Source of the DNA: an uncultured Pelagibacteraceae bacterium
GTDB taxonomy: Bacteria > Pseudomonadota > Alphaproteobacteria > Pelagibacterales > Pelagibacteraceae
Direction: 5' to 3'
DNA: 35,208 nucleotides
Assembly (NCBI GenBank): GCA_902525935.1
Contig: CABZJA010000011.1
Location: forward strand, 1 to 35,208
The stretch's first letter is position 1; each line of letters opens with the position of its first letter. The translations under genes were made by a program, and so were the position numbers. This document shows positions 8,241-19,057 of the stretch, one piece after another. The notes under the pieces were generated by a model. The model did not search any database. It worked only from the letters and a program-made list of their open reading frames with translations, and was not told the origin of the DNA.

Positions 8241-9330
8241 AACTAAAAGTAAAAATTACGAAGTTCATATTGGTACCAATCTAATCCCAAAATTAAAAAA
8301 TATTTTAAAAAAAAATAAATTATTATTTTCAAAATGTTTGATCGTGATTGATAATAAGATACCAAAAAAATTTAGAACATTACTTTTAAAAAATTTAAAA
8401 AATCAAAAAATTTACACTTTAAATTTTAATGCAAATGAAAAAAATAAAAGTTACTTAAGTATCGATAAAATACATAATGTTTTATTTAAAAATAATTTTT
8501 ATAGAGAGGACTGTATAATTTCATTTGGTGGAGGAATTACAGGAGATGTAGTTGGATATGCGGCCAGCACATATAAAAGAGGAATAAAATTTATTAATAT
8601 ACCTTCCACTTTATTAGCTCAAGTCGACTCTTCAATAGGTGGCAAAACAGGTATTAATAATAAATTTGGAAAAAATCTTGTAGGAAGTTTTTATCAGCCA
8701 GATTTAGTAATTTCAGATATTAATTTACTACGTACCCTCCCCAAAAGAGAAATTATATGTGGATATGCTGAAATACTAAAAAGTAGTTTAATTGATAGCA
8801 AAAAAAATTTTGTTTTTTTAGATAAAAATTTTAATAAGATTTTAAACCTAAATGGAAATTTTATAATTAATGCAATTTTAAATAGCTGTTTATTAAAAAA
8901 AAAAATTATTGAAAAGGATGAAAAAGAAAAAAATTTAAGAAAATCTTTAAATCTCGGCCATACTTTTGCTCACGCATATGAAGCTACTCTTGGTTACTCA
9001 AAAAAATTAAATCATGGAGAAGCTGTTATATTTGGTTTAATGAATGCTGTAAATTTTAGTAAAGAAAAAAAAATTATTTCAAATTTAAATTCAGAATTAA
9101 TTAATAATCATATTAAAAAGATCGAAATTAAAAATAAATATAAAGACCTTTTTAATAAAAGGAAAATTACATTAATTCTTAATTTTATGAAAAGTGATAA
9201 AAAAAATAAATCTGATAGTATAAACCTAATATTAATAAGGAATTTTGGAAAATTAAAACTAAATTATCAGGCCAAATCTGGTGAATTGAATAAGTTTTTA
9301 TTTAAAGAATTAAACAAAACTTATTTGTAG
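8215..9330 (+). CDS. aroB: 3-dehydroquinate synthase
   Basis: AroB cyclises DAHP to 3-dehydroquinate using NAD+ and a divalent metal. Visible signatures are the NAD-binding SFGGGITGDVVGYAAS, PSTLLAQVDSSIGGKTGIN, the metal-ligand Glu in GYAEILKSS, and metal-ligand His residues in NLGHTFAHAYE and LNHGEAVIFGL. The 371-residue length is normal. The start lies within aroK, an arrangement (aroK-aroB) widespread in proteobacteria. A run of 11 A residues (8895-8905) encodes Lys-Lys-Lys within an intact frame. The 3' end overlaps convergent bolA by 21 nt. Confidence 0.95.
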   Translation: MKSKIIKVKTKSKNYEVHIGTNLIPKLKNILKKNKLLFSKCLIVIDNKIPKKFRTLLLKNLKNQKIYTLNFNANEKNKSYLSIDKIHNVLFKNNFYREDCIISFGGGITGDVVGYAASTYKRGIKFINIPSTLLAQVDSSIGGKTGINNKFGKNLVGSFYQPDLVISDINLLRTLPKREIICGYAEILKSSLIDSKKNFVFLDKNFNKILNLNGNFIINAILNSCLLKKKIIEKDEKEKNLRKSLNLGHTFAHAYEATLGYSKKLNHGEAVIFGLMNAVNFSKEKKIISNLNSELINNHIKKIEIKNKYKDLFNKRKITLILNFMKSDKKNKSDSINLILIRNFGKLKLNYQAKSGELNKFLFKELNKTYL

Positions 9331-9570
9331 AGAATGAATATCAGTTTTCAATTCTTCACTTAAAATTTTGTAAATTACTTTATTAGACTGAACTCTATTC
9401 GTTTTTTTTAATATGTCAGAATTTATTTCTAATTTAATATGAAATTTACCTTTCTGATGTGAATTGTGTTTTAAATGCTTATAAGTGTTGTCGATTATCT
9501 TTACATCTTTTATAGAAGTATCTTTCAAAAGTTTATTTTCAATTTTTTTTGAAAGTTGATTAATATTCAT
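9310..9570 (-). CDS. bolA: BolA-family protein
   Basis: A small protein of 86 residues when started at the ATG at 9570 (MNINQLSKKIENKL). A longer in-frame extension to 9648 exists but would run through the divergent J-protein start and has no family counterpart, so I reject it. The BolA fold is recognisable from the SHQKGKFHIKLEI beta segment and the C-terminal IHSLQISFV, containing the near-invariant His that in this family helps bind a [2Fe-2S] cluster shared with monothiol glutaredoxins. The usual RH pair of the VQRH loop is replaced (VQSNKVIY). Family roles are Fe-S trafficking and stress morphology. It overlaps aroB by 21 nt at its 3' end. Confidence 0.85.
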   Translation of the reverse strand: MNINQLSKKIENKLLKDTSIKDVKIIDNTYKHLKHNSHQKGKFHIKLEINSDILKKTNRVQSNKVIYKILSEELKTDIHSLQISFV

Positions 9571-9590
9571 TAAAATTGATATTATATAAT
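9549..9590 (+). promoter_or_regulatory. Compact divergent promoter region between bolA and J-protein gene
   Basis: Only 20 nt (9571-9590) separate the two divergent ATGs. For the rightward genes, TTGAAA (9549-9554), a 16-nt spacer and TAAAAT (9571-9576) would give a start near 9583 and a leader of under 10 nt; the -35 then lies inside the bolA coding sequence. For bolA the reverse strand reads TATAAT 10 nt before its ATG, which would give an almost leaderless transcript. Both are sequence matches only. Confidence 0.3.
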
Positions 9591-10124
9591 ATGAAAAATA
9601 TTTGTGAATGGAATAATTGTAACGAAGAGGGACTTTACAAAGCTCCAAAAGAAAAGGATAACAGCAAAGAATATAGGCTTCTCTGTCTTGAGCATGTAAG
9701 AGAGTTTAATAAAAGCTGGAATTATTTTTCAGGAATGAGCGACGAACAAGTAATCAACTTTTTAAAGTCTGACATGACATGGCATAAGCCAACACAGAGT
9801 TTCAGCTCTTCAGATAATTTTTTTAAAATATTGTGGAATAACACTTTAAAAAATGAAAATGGAAAATTTAAAGATTTTAATAACTTGAATCATATGAATA
9901 AGTTTAATTTTAATAGCAATGACCTTAAAGCATTTGAAATTTTGGGTGTTGGAGTTGGTTTAAAATGGGCCGAAATACAAGAAAAATTCAAAAGACTTGT
10001 GAAAAAATTTCACCCTGATATGAATGCTGGCAATAAAAAATTTGAAGATAAGCTTAAAGTGATAACTTTAGCTTATACCCAATTAAAAAATACTTATAAG
10101 GATAAAATTGACAACAAATATTGA
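9591..10124 (+). CDS. J-domain protein with N-terminal zinc-ribbon-like segment
   Basis: A 177-residue protein when started at ATG 9591; the upstream Met at 9576 would collide with the bolA region and adds only five residues. The C-terminal part is a J domain (from [11 protein letters not shown]) with the Hsp70-stimulating H141-P142-D143 motif in [11 protein letters not shown]. The N-terminus carries C5, C10, C32 and H35 (CEWNNC ... CLEHV), a likely zinc site, followed by [14 protein letters not shown], a segment typical of this alphaproteobacterial family. It lies between bolA and cobST; its stop is overlapped 17 nt by cobS. Likely a DnaK co-chaperone with a dedicated client; CobS/CobT are the obvious candidates by position (inference). 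Confidence 0.85.
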   Translation: MKNICEWNNCNEEGLYKAPKEKDNSKEYRLLCLEHVREFNKSWNYFSGMSDEQVINFLKSDMTWHKPTQSFSSSDNFFKILWNNTLKNENGKFKDFNNLNHMNKFNFNSNDLKAFEILGVGVGLKWAEIQEKFKRLVKKFHPDMNAGNKKFEDKLKVITLAYTQLKNTYKDKIDNKY

Positions 10125-11082
10125 ACAAACTCCAGATATTAAATTATCGATTAAACAAACATTCGGCATTGACTCTGATATGGAAGTGGATGCATTTTCA
10201 AAAAAAACTGATTATGTGCCAGATATAGATAAAACTTATAAATTTGATAAAGACACAACTTTAGCAATCCTCTCTGGATTTTCATTTAATAAAAGAGTTC
10301 TTGTACAAGGTTATCATGGAACAGGTAAATCCACACATATAGAACAAATTGCAGCTAGATTAAACTGGCCATGTATTAGAATTAACTTAGATAGCCATGT
10401 TAGTAGAATAGATTTAATTGGAAAAGACTCAATTGTAATTAAAGATGGTAAACAAGTTACAGAATTCAAGGAGGGAATACTTCCTTGGTCGATACAAAAT
10501 CCTGTAGCTTTAGTATTTGATGAATATGATGCTGGTAGACCAGATGTGATGTTTGTAATTCAAAGAGTTTTAGAAGCTGAGGGAAATTTTACTTTATTAG
10601 ATAAGAATAAGGTCATTAAACAAAATAAATATTTTAGATTATTTGCAACTTCAAATACTGTTGGTTTAGGAGATACAACTGGCCTCTATCATGGAACACA
10701 ACAAATAAACCAGGGGCAAATGGATAGATGGAACATCGTTACAACGCTAAATTATTTAGCTTTGGAAAAAGAAATGGAAATTATTTTAGGAAAGAACAAG
10801 TCTCTAGATAATAATAAAGGTAAAGAGAGAGTTGCAAACATGATAAAAGTTGCGACATTAACAAGAAAAGGCTTTATGGCTGGAGATATTTCAACTGTTA
10901 TGAGTCCTAGGACAGTACTACATTGGGCAGAAAATTCTGAAATATTTAAAGACGTAGGCTATGCATTCAGAGTAACTTTTTTAAATAAATGTGATGATGT
11001 TGAAAAGAATACAATCGCAGAATACTATCAAAGATGTTTTGGTGAAGAATTGCCAGAGTCGATGATAAATATTCAGGTTTAA
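10108..11082 (+). CDS. cobS: CobS, AAA+ (MoxR-type) cobaltochelatase subunit
   Basis: In aerobic cobalamin synthesis CobS, CobT and CobN insert Co2+ into hydrogenobyrinate diamide; CobS is the AAA+ ATPase. Walker A is GYHGTGKST (68-76), Walker B is ALVFDE (134-139), and FATSNT carries sensor 1. The N-terminal [18 protein letters not shown] segment is characteristic of CobS rather than other MoxR ATPases. The start is TTG at 10108, inside the end of the J-protein gene; this gives the full family N-terminus and no ATG is available. Length 324 residues is normal. It joins cobT by a TAATG overlap. No cobN or other corrin gene is in the window, so the substrate may not be a corrin. Confidence 0.9.
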   Translation: MTTNIEQTPDIKLSIKQTFGIDSDMEVDAFSKKTDYVPDIDKTYKFDKDTTLAILSGFSFNKRVLVQGYHGTGKSTHIEQIAARLNWPCIRINLDSHVSRIDLIGKDSIVIKDGKQVTEFKEGILPWSIQNPVALVFDEYDAGRPDVMFVIQRVLEAEGNFTLLDKNKVIKQNKYFRLFATSNTVGLGDTTGLYHGTQQINQGQMDRWNIVTTLNYLALEKEMEIILGKNKSLDNNKGKERVANMIKVATLTRKGFMAGDISTVMSPRTVLHWAENSEIFKDVGYAFRVTFLNKCDDVEKNTIAEYYQRCFGEELPESMINIQV

Positions 11083-12872
11083 TGAACAAAGATGATCTTA
11101 TAAAAGAGCAATTTAAACAAGCTTTAAACTCAACGATTAAAGCTATTTCAGGTGAAACACATACATTAAAAGACAAAAAAAATTTAAAAGAATTTAATAT
11201 CTCTAAATTTGATAATTTAAAAGATAAAGAAAACTTTGTTAAATTAAGAGGCGAGGCAGATTCGGAGGCATTAAAAAGAAAATTTTCTGATAATTCTACT
11301 TTGGAACAAAATATTCCAAAAACACCTACTTGCCATACACTCTACAAAATTTCTGAGAAAATAAGATATGAACTTTTAGGATCACAAATGATGAGGGGAA
11401 TTTCTAAAAATTTAATGACCAAATATAACAATAAGATTGGTATGGCAAAATCTGAAAATATAAAAAAGAAAGAGGAATCTAATGTTTCTGAAGCTTTTGA
11501 ATATTACATGCTTAATAAACTAATGAACGTAAGTTTATCTGAAAGCGCTAAAAAAATTTTATCATACTGGAAAGATGATTTTGAAAAATCTTTAGATAAA
11601 CACATAGACTTTTTAAAAGAAAATGCAGAGAATCAAGACATTTACAATTCCAAAATATCAGAAATTCTCCAGAATATGGAAATCTTTGAGTCCGAAGAAG
11701 AAAACAAAAGGGAAGAGCGAAAAGAAGATGAGCAAGATAATAACAATTCAAAGGATGATCAAAAAACTGATAGTGGAGAATCTCAGGAAAGAGAAGAGGA
11801 AGACAGTATCAACGAAGGTGTTGATAGTTCTGACGAAATGAATGAATTTAGACTTGATGAACAACTTGGAAATGATGATGCTGAAAACAATGAAATAGAA
11901 AATATTGTTCAGAAAAAAAATTTAGGAATAAGTAATAAAGAATATAAAATATATACTTCAGAATTTGATGAGACAGCAAAAGCAGAAACATTGGAAAACT
12001 CAGAGGAAATTTCTAAATTAAGAAAAAATTTAGATCAACAGCTAACTAGTTTCCAAGACATAATTACAAAACTCGCAAATAAATTACAAAGACAGTTGCT
12101 TGCAAAACAAAATAGATCTTGGGAATTTGATCTTGAAGAGGGTTTATTAGATAGTTCAAAATTAACTAGAATTATAATTGATCCATATAATTCTCTTTCT
12201 TTTAAAAAAGAGAAAGATTTGGAGTTTAAAGATACAGTTGTGACTTTACTCATAGATAATTCTGGATCAATGAGAGGAAGACCAATTACTATTGCGGCTC
12301 TTTGTGCTGATATATTGTCTAGAACATTAGAAAGATGTTCGGTTAAAGTTGAAATTCTTGGTTTCACAACAAAAAATTGGAAGGGTGGTAAGAGTAGAGA
12401 AAAGTGGAATAAACTTGGAAAATTAAAAAATCCAGGACGTTTGAATGACTTGAGACATATAATTTATAAATCTGCTGATACTCACTGGAGACAATCAAAA
12501 AAAAATTTAGGCTTAATGCTAAAAGAGGGTTTGCTTAAAGAAAATATTGATGGTGAAGCTATTACCTGGGCTTTCAACAGACTTAAGAAAAGAAAAGAAG
12601 AAAGAAAAATTCTTATGGTTATTTCAGATGGAGCCCCAGTTGATGATTCAACATTATCTGTTAACTCGGGTGATTTTTTAGAAAAACATCTAAAGCAAAC
12701 TGTAAGATCAATTGAAAACAAAAGTGATATCGAAATTCTTGCAATAGGTATAGGCCATGATGTTTCGAGATATTACAAAAAAGCAATTAAAATAGCCGAT
12801 GTTCAAGAGTTAGGTGATGTAATGATTGGTCAGCTTAGTGGTTTGTTTGAAAATAATAAAAAATTACACTAA
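11082..12872 (+). CDS. cobT: CobT, VWA-domain cobaltochelatase subunit
   Basis: CobT pairs with the CobS ATPase to form the chaperone-like ring of aerobic cobaltochelatase. The N-terminal half is helical. Residues about 205-275 are a highly acidic linker, as in magnesium-chelatase D-type subunits. The C-terminal VWA domain has the MIDAS motif D392-x-S394-x-S396 ([13 protein letters not shown]) and a later ISDGAPVDD. The 596-residue length is close to the family norm. The ATG shares its A with the cobS stop and is preceded by a short CAGG sequence, a possible Shine-Dalgarno site. The 3' end overlaps convergent regB by 9 nt. A general MoxR/VWA remodelling role is the alternative to cobalt insertion. 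Confidence 0.9.
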   Translation: MNKDDLIKEQFKQALNSTIKAISGETHTLKDKKNLKEFNISKFDNLKDKENFVKLRGEADSEALKRKFSDNSTLEQNIPKTPTCHTLYKISEKIRYELLGSQMMRGISKNLMTKYNNKIGMAKSENIKKKEESNVSEAFEYYMLNKLMNVSLSESAKKILSYWKDDFEKSLDKHIDFLKENAENQDIYNSKISEILQNMEIFESEEENKREERKEDEQDNNNSKDDQKTDSGESQEREEEDSINEGVDSSDEMNEFRLDEQLGNDDAENNEIENIVQKKNLGISNKEYKIYTSEFDETAKAETLENSEEISKLRKNLDQQLTSFQDIITKLANKLQRQLLAKQNRSWEFDLEEGLLDSSKLTRIIIDPYNSLSFKKEKDLEFKDTVVTLLIDNSGSMRGRPITIAALCADILSRTLERCSVKVEILGFTTKNWKGGKSREKWNKLGKLKNPGRLNDLRHIIYKSADTHWRQSKKNLGLMLKEGLLKENIDGEAITWAFNRLKKRKEERKILMVISDGAPVDDSTLSVNSGDFLEKHLKQTVRSIENKSDIEILAIGIGHDVSRYYKKAIKIADVQELGDVMIGQLSGLFENNKKLH

Positions 12873-14144
12873 TTTTTTTAAATTTTTATTTTCCCACTCT
12901 ATTTTTACTTCAGCTCCACCTCTAGTTTCTGAATTTCTAATTGTTATTTTGGCAGAATTTTTTTCTAACAAAGTTTTGCCTATAAAAATCCCTAAACCTA
13001 ATCCAGTTTTTTTATTATCTTTAGGTTTAAGTGTCTTAATATAAGGCTCTCCAATCTTATTGAGTATATCTTTTGGTATACCAGGACCATCATCCTCTAT
13101 TGTTATTTCAGTCTTTTGACTATCACTTTTGATAGCAATATAGATATTCTCATTTGAAAATTTGTTAGCATTTCCAATAAAATTCCTCAAACCATAAACA
13201 ATTTCAACAGATTTTAGTATTTCAAATGAGTTGGAATCTTGCTCTTTATCAATGTTGAAATTCTTATTTGAAATTTCCTTAAATGAGTTAACTATCTCAT
13301 TGATATAATCGTAAAGTGTTTTATTTTTGTCAATAAAATCATCTTCTATAGTAGGATTTAATGTTAGTTTTTTTAAAATATCATTACACCTGTTAACTTG
13401 ACTAATTAATAGTTCGAGATCTTTTTTTACATCGTCATTGTCTTTAAATTGATCAAATAAATCGTGAGAAATAATTTTAATTGTAGACAATGGAGTGCCA
13501 AATGAATGTGCTGCAGCTGCAGCTTGTCCCCCAAGTGAAACAAGTTCGTGTTCTTTGGAAATTACTTCTTGGATTTTATCTAAAGCATCTTTCCTAAGGT
13601 TTGTTTCTTGTCCAAAAATAAAAGCGAAATAATTCAAAAAAAATAGTGCAATTATCAGTGCTAAAGGAATTGCATAGTAATAATACAAGCTAATAGTATA
13701 TTCATCCAATGGTTTTGGCAGTTTATAATGATTAAAAGTTAAAAATATAATTGATGCTAGAGTAATTGTTATTAAAGCAATATTTATTTTAATATTTAAA
13801 TTAGATGCAGCAAATACGCTTGGTATCAAAAGAAATATTGAAAATGGATTTAAAATACCTCCAGATAAATAAAGCAAAGCACTCAATTGAAGAATATCTA
13901 AAGATAAAAAATTAAAAGAGGAAATATTTGAAAGTAAAGGTTTTTTATAGAAAAATATTAAGTATAGATTACTTAAAACTCCAACAAAAATAATCAGATT
14001 AGATAAAATGAAATTGAATTCGAAATTAAAAACAAATTTTACAGTGTTTATAGTTATAAATTGACCTAAAATTCCTATCCATCTTAAATTGACGTAAGTA
14101 GACTTATTTAATGATGCTGTTTTGACAGATTCTTTTAAATCCAT
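12864..14144 (-). CDS. regB: RegB/PrrB/ActS-type redox sensor histidine kinase
   Basis: A 426-residue membrane kinase of the RegB family, which senses quinone redox state and controls respiration, carbon and nitrogen genes through RegA. The N-terminal half has about six membrane segments and keeps the quinone-site motif GGILNPF (95-101, family GGxxNPF). The H box is [18 protein letters not shown] with phospho-acceptor H213. C253 in NRCNDIL lies exactly 40 residues after H213, matching the redox-active Cys of Rhodobacter RegB. N (NFIGNANKF), G1 (DDGPGIP) and G2 (GLGLGIFI) boxes complete the ATPase domain. Oddity: the family's His-Glu-Leu is His-Ser-Phe, losing the acidic residue next to the phospho-His. 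The gene directly abuts gyrB; regA is not in the window. Confidence 0.9.
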   Translation of the reverse strand: MDLKESVKTASLNKSTYVNLRWIGILGQFITINTVKFVFNFEFNFILSNLIIFVGVLSNLYLIFFYKKPLLSNISSFNFLSLDILQLSALLYLSGGILNPFSIFLLIPSVFAASNLNIKINIALITITLASIIFLTFNHYKLPKPLDEYTISLYYYYAIPLALIIALFFLNYFAFIFGQETNLRKDALDKIQEVISKEHELVSLGGQAAAAAHSFGTPLSTIKIISHDLFDQFKDNDDVKKDLELLISQVNRCNDILKKLTLNPTIEDDFIDKNKTLYDYINEIVNSFKEISNKNFNIDKEQDSNSFEILKSVEIVYGLRNFIGNANKFSNENIYIAIKSDSQKTEITIEDDGPGIPKDILNKIGEPYIKTLKPKDNKKTGLGLGIFIGKTLLEKNSAKITIRNSETRGGAEVKIEWENKNLKKLV

Positions 14145-16208
<2,064 letters not shown>

Positions 16209-16275
16209 TTAATATGGAAGAAATTTTTATAACATTTTTACAAAAAATTTAAAAATGGTAGATGTGCAAATGGTT

Positions 16276-16304
16276 AAATAAGTGTTGAATATCAACATTT
16301 ATTT
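16276..16304. repeat. 29-bp inverted repeat upstream of gyrB (13-bp arms)
   Basis: AAATAAGTGTTGA, a 3-nt centre ATA, then TCAACATTTATTT: 12 of 13 positions are complementary, and the odd one is a G-U pair if read as + strand RNA. It lies between tRNA-Ser and gyrB, its centre about 88 bp before the gyrB ATG. On the transcribed minus strand the stem has one A-C mismatch and is followed by AACCATTTG rather than a U run, so it is a poor intrinsic terminator. A protein-binding operator for gyrB or a processing hairpin after the tRNA are the main options. Confidence 0.5.
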
Positions 16305-16372
16305 GATGTTTTTTAGATTTTTTTTCTATTTTAATAAAACCCGTTAAAAAGATCAATTTTCTAACAAAAATA

Positions 16373-16462
16373 TGGCGGAGAGAATGGGATTCGAACCCAT
16401 GATAGAGTTTCCCCTATACACGCTTTCCAAGCGTGCGCCTTCAACCGCTCGGCCACCTCTCC
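16373..16462 (-). tRNA. tRNA-Ser (anticodon GGA)
   Basis: A class II tRNA of 90 nt including an encoded CCA. The acceptor stem pairs GGAGAGG with CTCTCC plus a terminal G-U, followed by discriminator G and CCA. The D arm contains GGCCGAGCGGTTGAAGGC, typical of tRNA-Ser. The anticodon stem CACGC/GCGTG encloses TTGGAAA, giving anticodon GGA (reads UCC/UCU). A long variable arm (TATAGGGGAAACTCTATC region) is followed by the T arm with GGTTCGAATCC. Its 5' end lies 1 nt after the stop codon of the upstream methyltransferase gene, so it is probably excised from a longer transcript. Confidence 0.97.
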
Positions 16463-16463
16463 T

Positions 16464-17252
16464 TTAATCACTATTTCTAAATAGACATAATGATGTGTCT
16501 CTAATATTTAAAATATTTTTCTCTTTAGAAATTTCATTTAAGTAATTTACAACATTTTCTGCAGACTGCTTGCCAGGAACATAATCATGCCATAAGATTA
16601 TCCCGTTTTTATTTATCATTTTAAATGATTTTTCAGAATCATTTTTTACAACAGAATAAGTGTGTCCTCCATCTATAAATATTAAATCAAATTTATTTAC
16701 ATATTTGCTCTCATCAAATTTTGTAGAATCTTCAAAAATAATATTAATTTTATTTTCAACATCAGTACCTGAAAATAGAAATTTTTCGTATATACTTTCA
16801 TTTATAATATTTCTAAATGAGATTTTATTATCTGTAATTTCTTTATTTAAATTTTTTACCTGATCTGGTCCAATAGTTAAGGATGTAATTTTGGCATCAT
16901 TGTTTGAATTAAGTGCCATTAAATAAGTAGTTTTTCCACTACAGGTTCCAAACTCAAATATTTTATTACTTTTTTTACTTAATGCAGATATTATCCATGC
17001 TTCATAATCAGAAGTCATTCCTACAACTTTATTTTGTGGAGAAATAATAAAACTTTTAACTATAGCGTCTTCTTTTGGACCTTTTAAATTTTTACTTATG
17101 ATTTTCTCTTCAAAAATTTGATCAAAATCAGATATATTTATTTTTTTTATTTTACTTTTATAAATTAGTTTCTTAACTTTTTTTTTATTTATTAGATACG
17201 TTAGAAATAAAATAATTAATAGTAATATTAAGATTATTATATCTTTCGTCAT
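16464..17252 (-). CDS. Membrane-anchored class I SAM-dependent methyltransferase (Methyltransf_24-like)
   Basis: 262 residues. One N-terminal transmembrane helix (residues about 4-22, [17 protein letters not shown]) is followed by a lysine-rich linker and a Rossmann-type methyltransferase domain: [17 protein letters not shown] is motif I (SAM loop), [15 protein letters not shown] the acidic strand and IDGGH loop typical of the Methyltransf_24 group, and [11 protein letters not shown] a later strand. N-in topology would leave the enzyme domain outside the cytosol, but the basic residues after the helix suggest the domain faces the cytoplasm. Its ATG overlaps the lepA stop (ATGA), and its stop is 1 nt from tRNA-Ser. 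Substrate unknown; members of this group modify sugars or small molecules. Confidence 0.72.
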   Translation of the reverse strand: MTKDIIILILLLIILFLTYLINKKKVKKLIYKSKIKKINISDFDQIFEEKIISKNLKGPKEDAIVKSFIISPQNKVVGMTSDYEAWIISALSKKSNKIFEFGTCSGKTTYLMALNSNNDAKITSLTIGPDQVKNLNKEITDNKISFRNIINESIYEKFLFSGTDVENKINIIFEDSTKFDESKYVNKFDLIFIDGGHTYSVVKNDSEKSFKMINKNGIILWHDYVPGKQSAENVVNYLNEISKEKNILNIRDTSLCLFRNSD

Positions 17253-19057
17253 TCTTTATTAATTCTTAGAACTCCAATAAACGCTTCTTGTGGTATTTCA
17301 ACTTTTCCAAATTGCTTGGCTCTTGTTTTTCCTTTTTTTTGTTTTTCTAATAATTTTCTTTTTCTATCCGTTGCACCACCTCCATGAATTTTCGTTAACA
17401 CATCTTTTTTAAAACCTTTGATAGTTTCTCTAGCAATAATTTTACCACCAATAGCTGCTTGAATAGGTATCATAAAGTTATGTCTTGGAATTAAGTCTTT
17501 TAATTTTTCACAGACCTCTCTACCTGTAGTTTGAGCAAAATCTTTATGTATCATCATTGCAAGAGCATCAACGGGTTCTGAGTTTACAAGTATATTCATT
17601 TTTACAAGGTCTCCTTCTTTGTGATCAATAATTTCATAATCAAAACTAGCATAACCACTTGTCATAGATTTAAGACGATCATTAAAGTCAAAAACGACTT
17701 CATTTAAAGGTATCTCATAATTAATTACCGCTCGATTTCCTGAATAACTTAAATTAGTTTGTATACCTCTTTTATTTTGACATAACTTAATAATTGATCC
17801 CAAGTACTGGTCTGGTGTTATAATTGTAGCTTTAATCCATGGTTCTTCAATAAATTTTATATAAGTAGGATCTGGTAAATTTGAAGGATTTTGAAGTTCA
17901 ACAATTTCACCATTATTTAAGTGAACTTTGTAAACAACACCTGGTGTTGTAGTTAATAAATTAATATCAAATTCTCTTTCAAGCCTTTCTGTTATTATTT
18001 CAAGATGTAAAAGACCTAAAAATCCACATCTAAAACCAAGTCCTAACGCAGATGATGATTCTGCTTCATAAGAAAAACTTGCGTCATTTAATTGTAATTT
18101 AGCAAGTCCATCTTTTAACTTTTGATATTCTGAACTATCCACAGGAAATAAACCACAAAAAACCACTGGCTTACTTGGTTTAAAACCTGGTAATGCATCT
18201 AGGAGAGGATTTTCTGCATCACATATAGTATCTCCAACTTTAGTTTCTGATAAAATTTTAATACCAGTTGTAATAAAACCTATTTCTCCAGCGTCAAGTT
18301 CACTTACATCTTTTGCCTTAGGTGTAAAAACACCAACTTTTTCTACAATATATTCTTGATTTGTGGACATCATTTTTATTTTCATATTTTTTTTTAGTTT
18401 TCCGTCTATAATTCTCACTAAAATAACTACTCCAAGATAAGTGTCATACCAGCTATCAACTAATAAACATTTTAATTTGCTATTTTTTTCACCTTTAGGT
18501 CCAGGCAAAGAGTTAATAATTTGCTCAAGAATTTCATCTATTCCTTGTCCAGTTTTTCCAGAGCAAGGAACAGAATTAGAAGTATCTATGCCAATAACAT
18601 CTTCAATTTGATTATTTGTTCGCTCAAGATCAGATGCCGGTAGATCAATTTTATTTAATACTGGAATAATCTCATGATTTATATCAAGCGCTTGATATAC
18701 ATTTGCAAGTGTTTGAGCTTCTACCCCTTGAGTACTATCTACAATTAATATTGAGCCCTCACACGCATAAAGGCTTCTACTAACTTCATAACTAAAATCT
18801 ACATGTCCTGGGGTGTCTATAATATTTAAAATATAATTTTTACCATTTTTAGCTTTATAATTTAATTTAACTGTTTGTGCTTTAATTGTTATTCCTCTCT
18901 CTCTTTCTATATCCATAGAGTCAAGCACTTGAGATTTCATTTCTCTATCACTCAAACCTCCACATTTATGAATTATTCTGTCAGCTATAGTTGATTTACC
19001 ATGATCTATATGAGCTATAATTGCAAAATTCCTAATGTTGTCTATTGTATCACCCAT
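17249..19057 (-). CDS. lepA: Elongation factor 4 (LepA) GTPase
   Basis: A translational GTPase that binds ribosomes and influences back-translocation or biogenesis under stress. G1 is AHIDHGKST (15-23), G3 is DTPGH, G4 is NKID, and the switch region has [11 protein letters not shown]. The EF4-specific C-terminal domain is complete and ends in a basic stretch ([20 protein letters not shown], then [13 protein letters not shown]). The 602-residue length is normal. Its start codon immediately follows the pheT stop with no gap, and its stop overlaps the methyltransferase start by 4 nt, so it is embedded in the aminoacyl-tRNA synthetase cluster. The lepA-lepB (signal peptidase) pairing of many bacteria is absent. 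Confidence 0.97.
   Translation of the reverse strand: MGDTIDNIRNFAIIAHIDHGKSTIADRIIHKCGGLSDREMKSQVLDSMDIERERGITIKAQTVKLNYKAKNGKNYILNIIDTPGHVDFSYEVSRSLYACEGSILIVDSTQGVEAQTLANVYQALDINHEIIPVLNKIDLPASDLERTNNQIEDVIGIDTSNSVPCSGKTGQGIDEILEQIINSLPGPKGEKNSKLKCLLVDSWYDTYLGVVILVRIIDGKLKKNMKIKMMSTNQEYIVEKVGVFTPKAKDVSELDAGEIGFITTGIKILSETKVGDTICDAENPLLDALPGFKPSKPVVFCGLFPVDSSEYQKLKDGLAKLQLNDASFSYEAESSSALGLGFRCGFLGLLHLEIITERLEREFDINLLTTTPGVVYKVHLNNGEIVELQNPSNLPDPTYIKFIEEPWIKATIITPDQYLGSIIKLCQNKRGIQTNLSYSGNRAVINYEIPLNEVVFDFNDRLKSMTSGYASFDYEIIDHKEGDLVKMNILVNSEPVDALAMMIHKDFAQTTGREVCEKLKDLIPRHNFMIPIQAAIGGKIIARETIKGFKKDVLTKIHGGGATDRKRKLLEKQKKGKTRAKQFGKVEIPQEAFIGVLRINKE

Noticed and set aside
9571..9648. N-terminal extension of bolA by 26 residues
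   Set aside because: The extra segment (Tyr/Ile-rich) has no BolA counterpart and would overlap the start of the divergent J-protein gene; the ATG at 9570 gives the normal family length.
11548..12721. Antisense frames within cobT
   Set aside because: These frames mirror the acidic and VWA coding regions of cobT, lack any protein motif or plausible start region, and are best explained as shadow frames.
16343..16365. Possible terminator hairpin just 3' of tRNA-Ser
   Set aside because: GTTA-AAAA pairs with TTTT-TAAC across a 6-nt loop but with a bulge and only A/T-rich pairs, and no clean U run follows; too weak to call.
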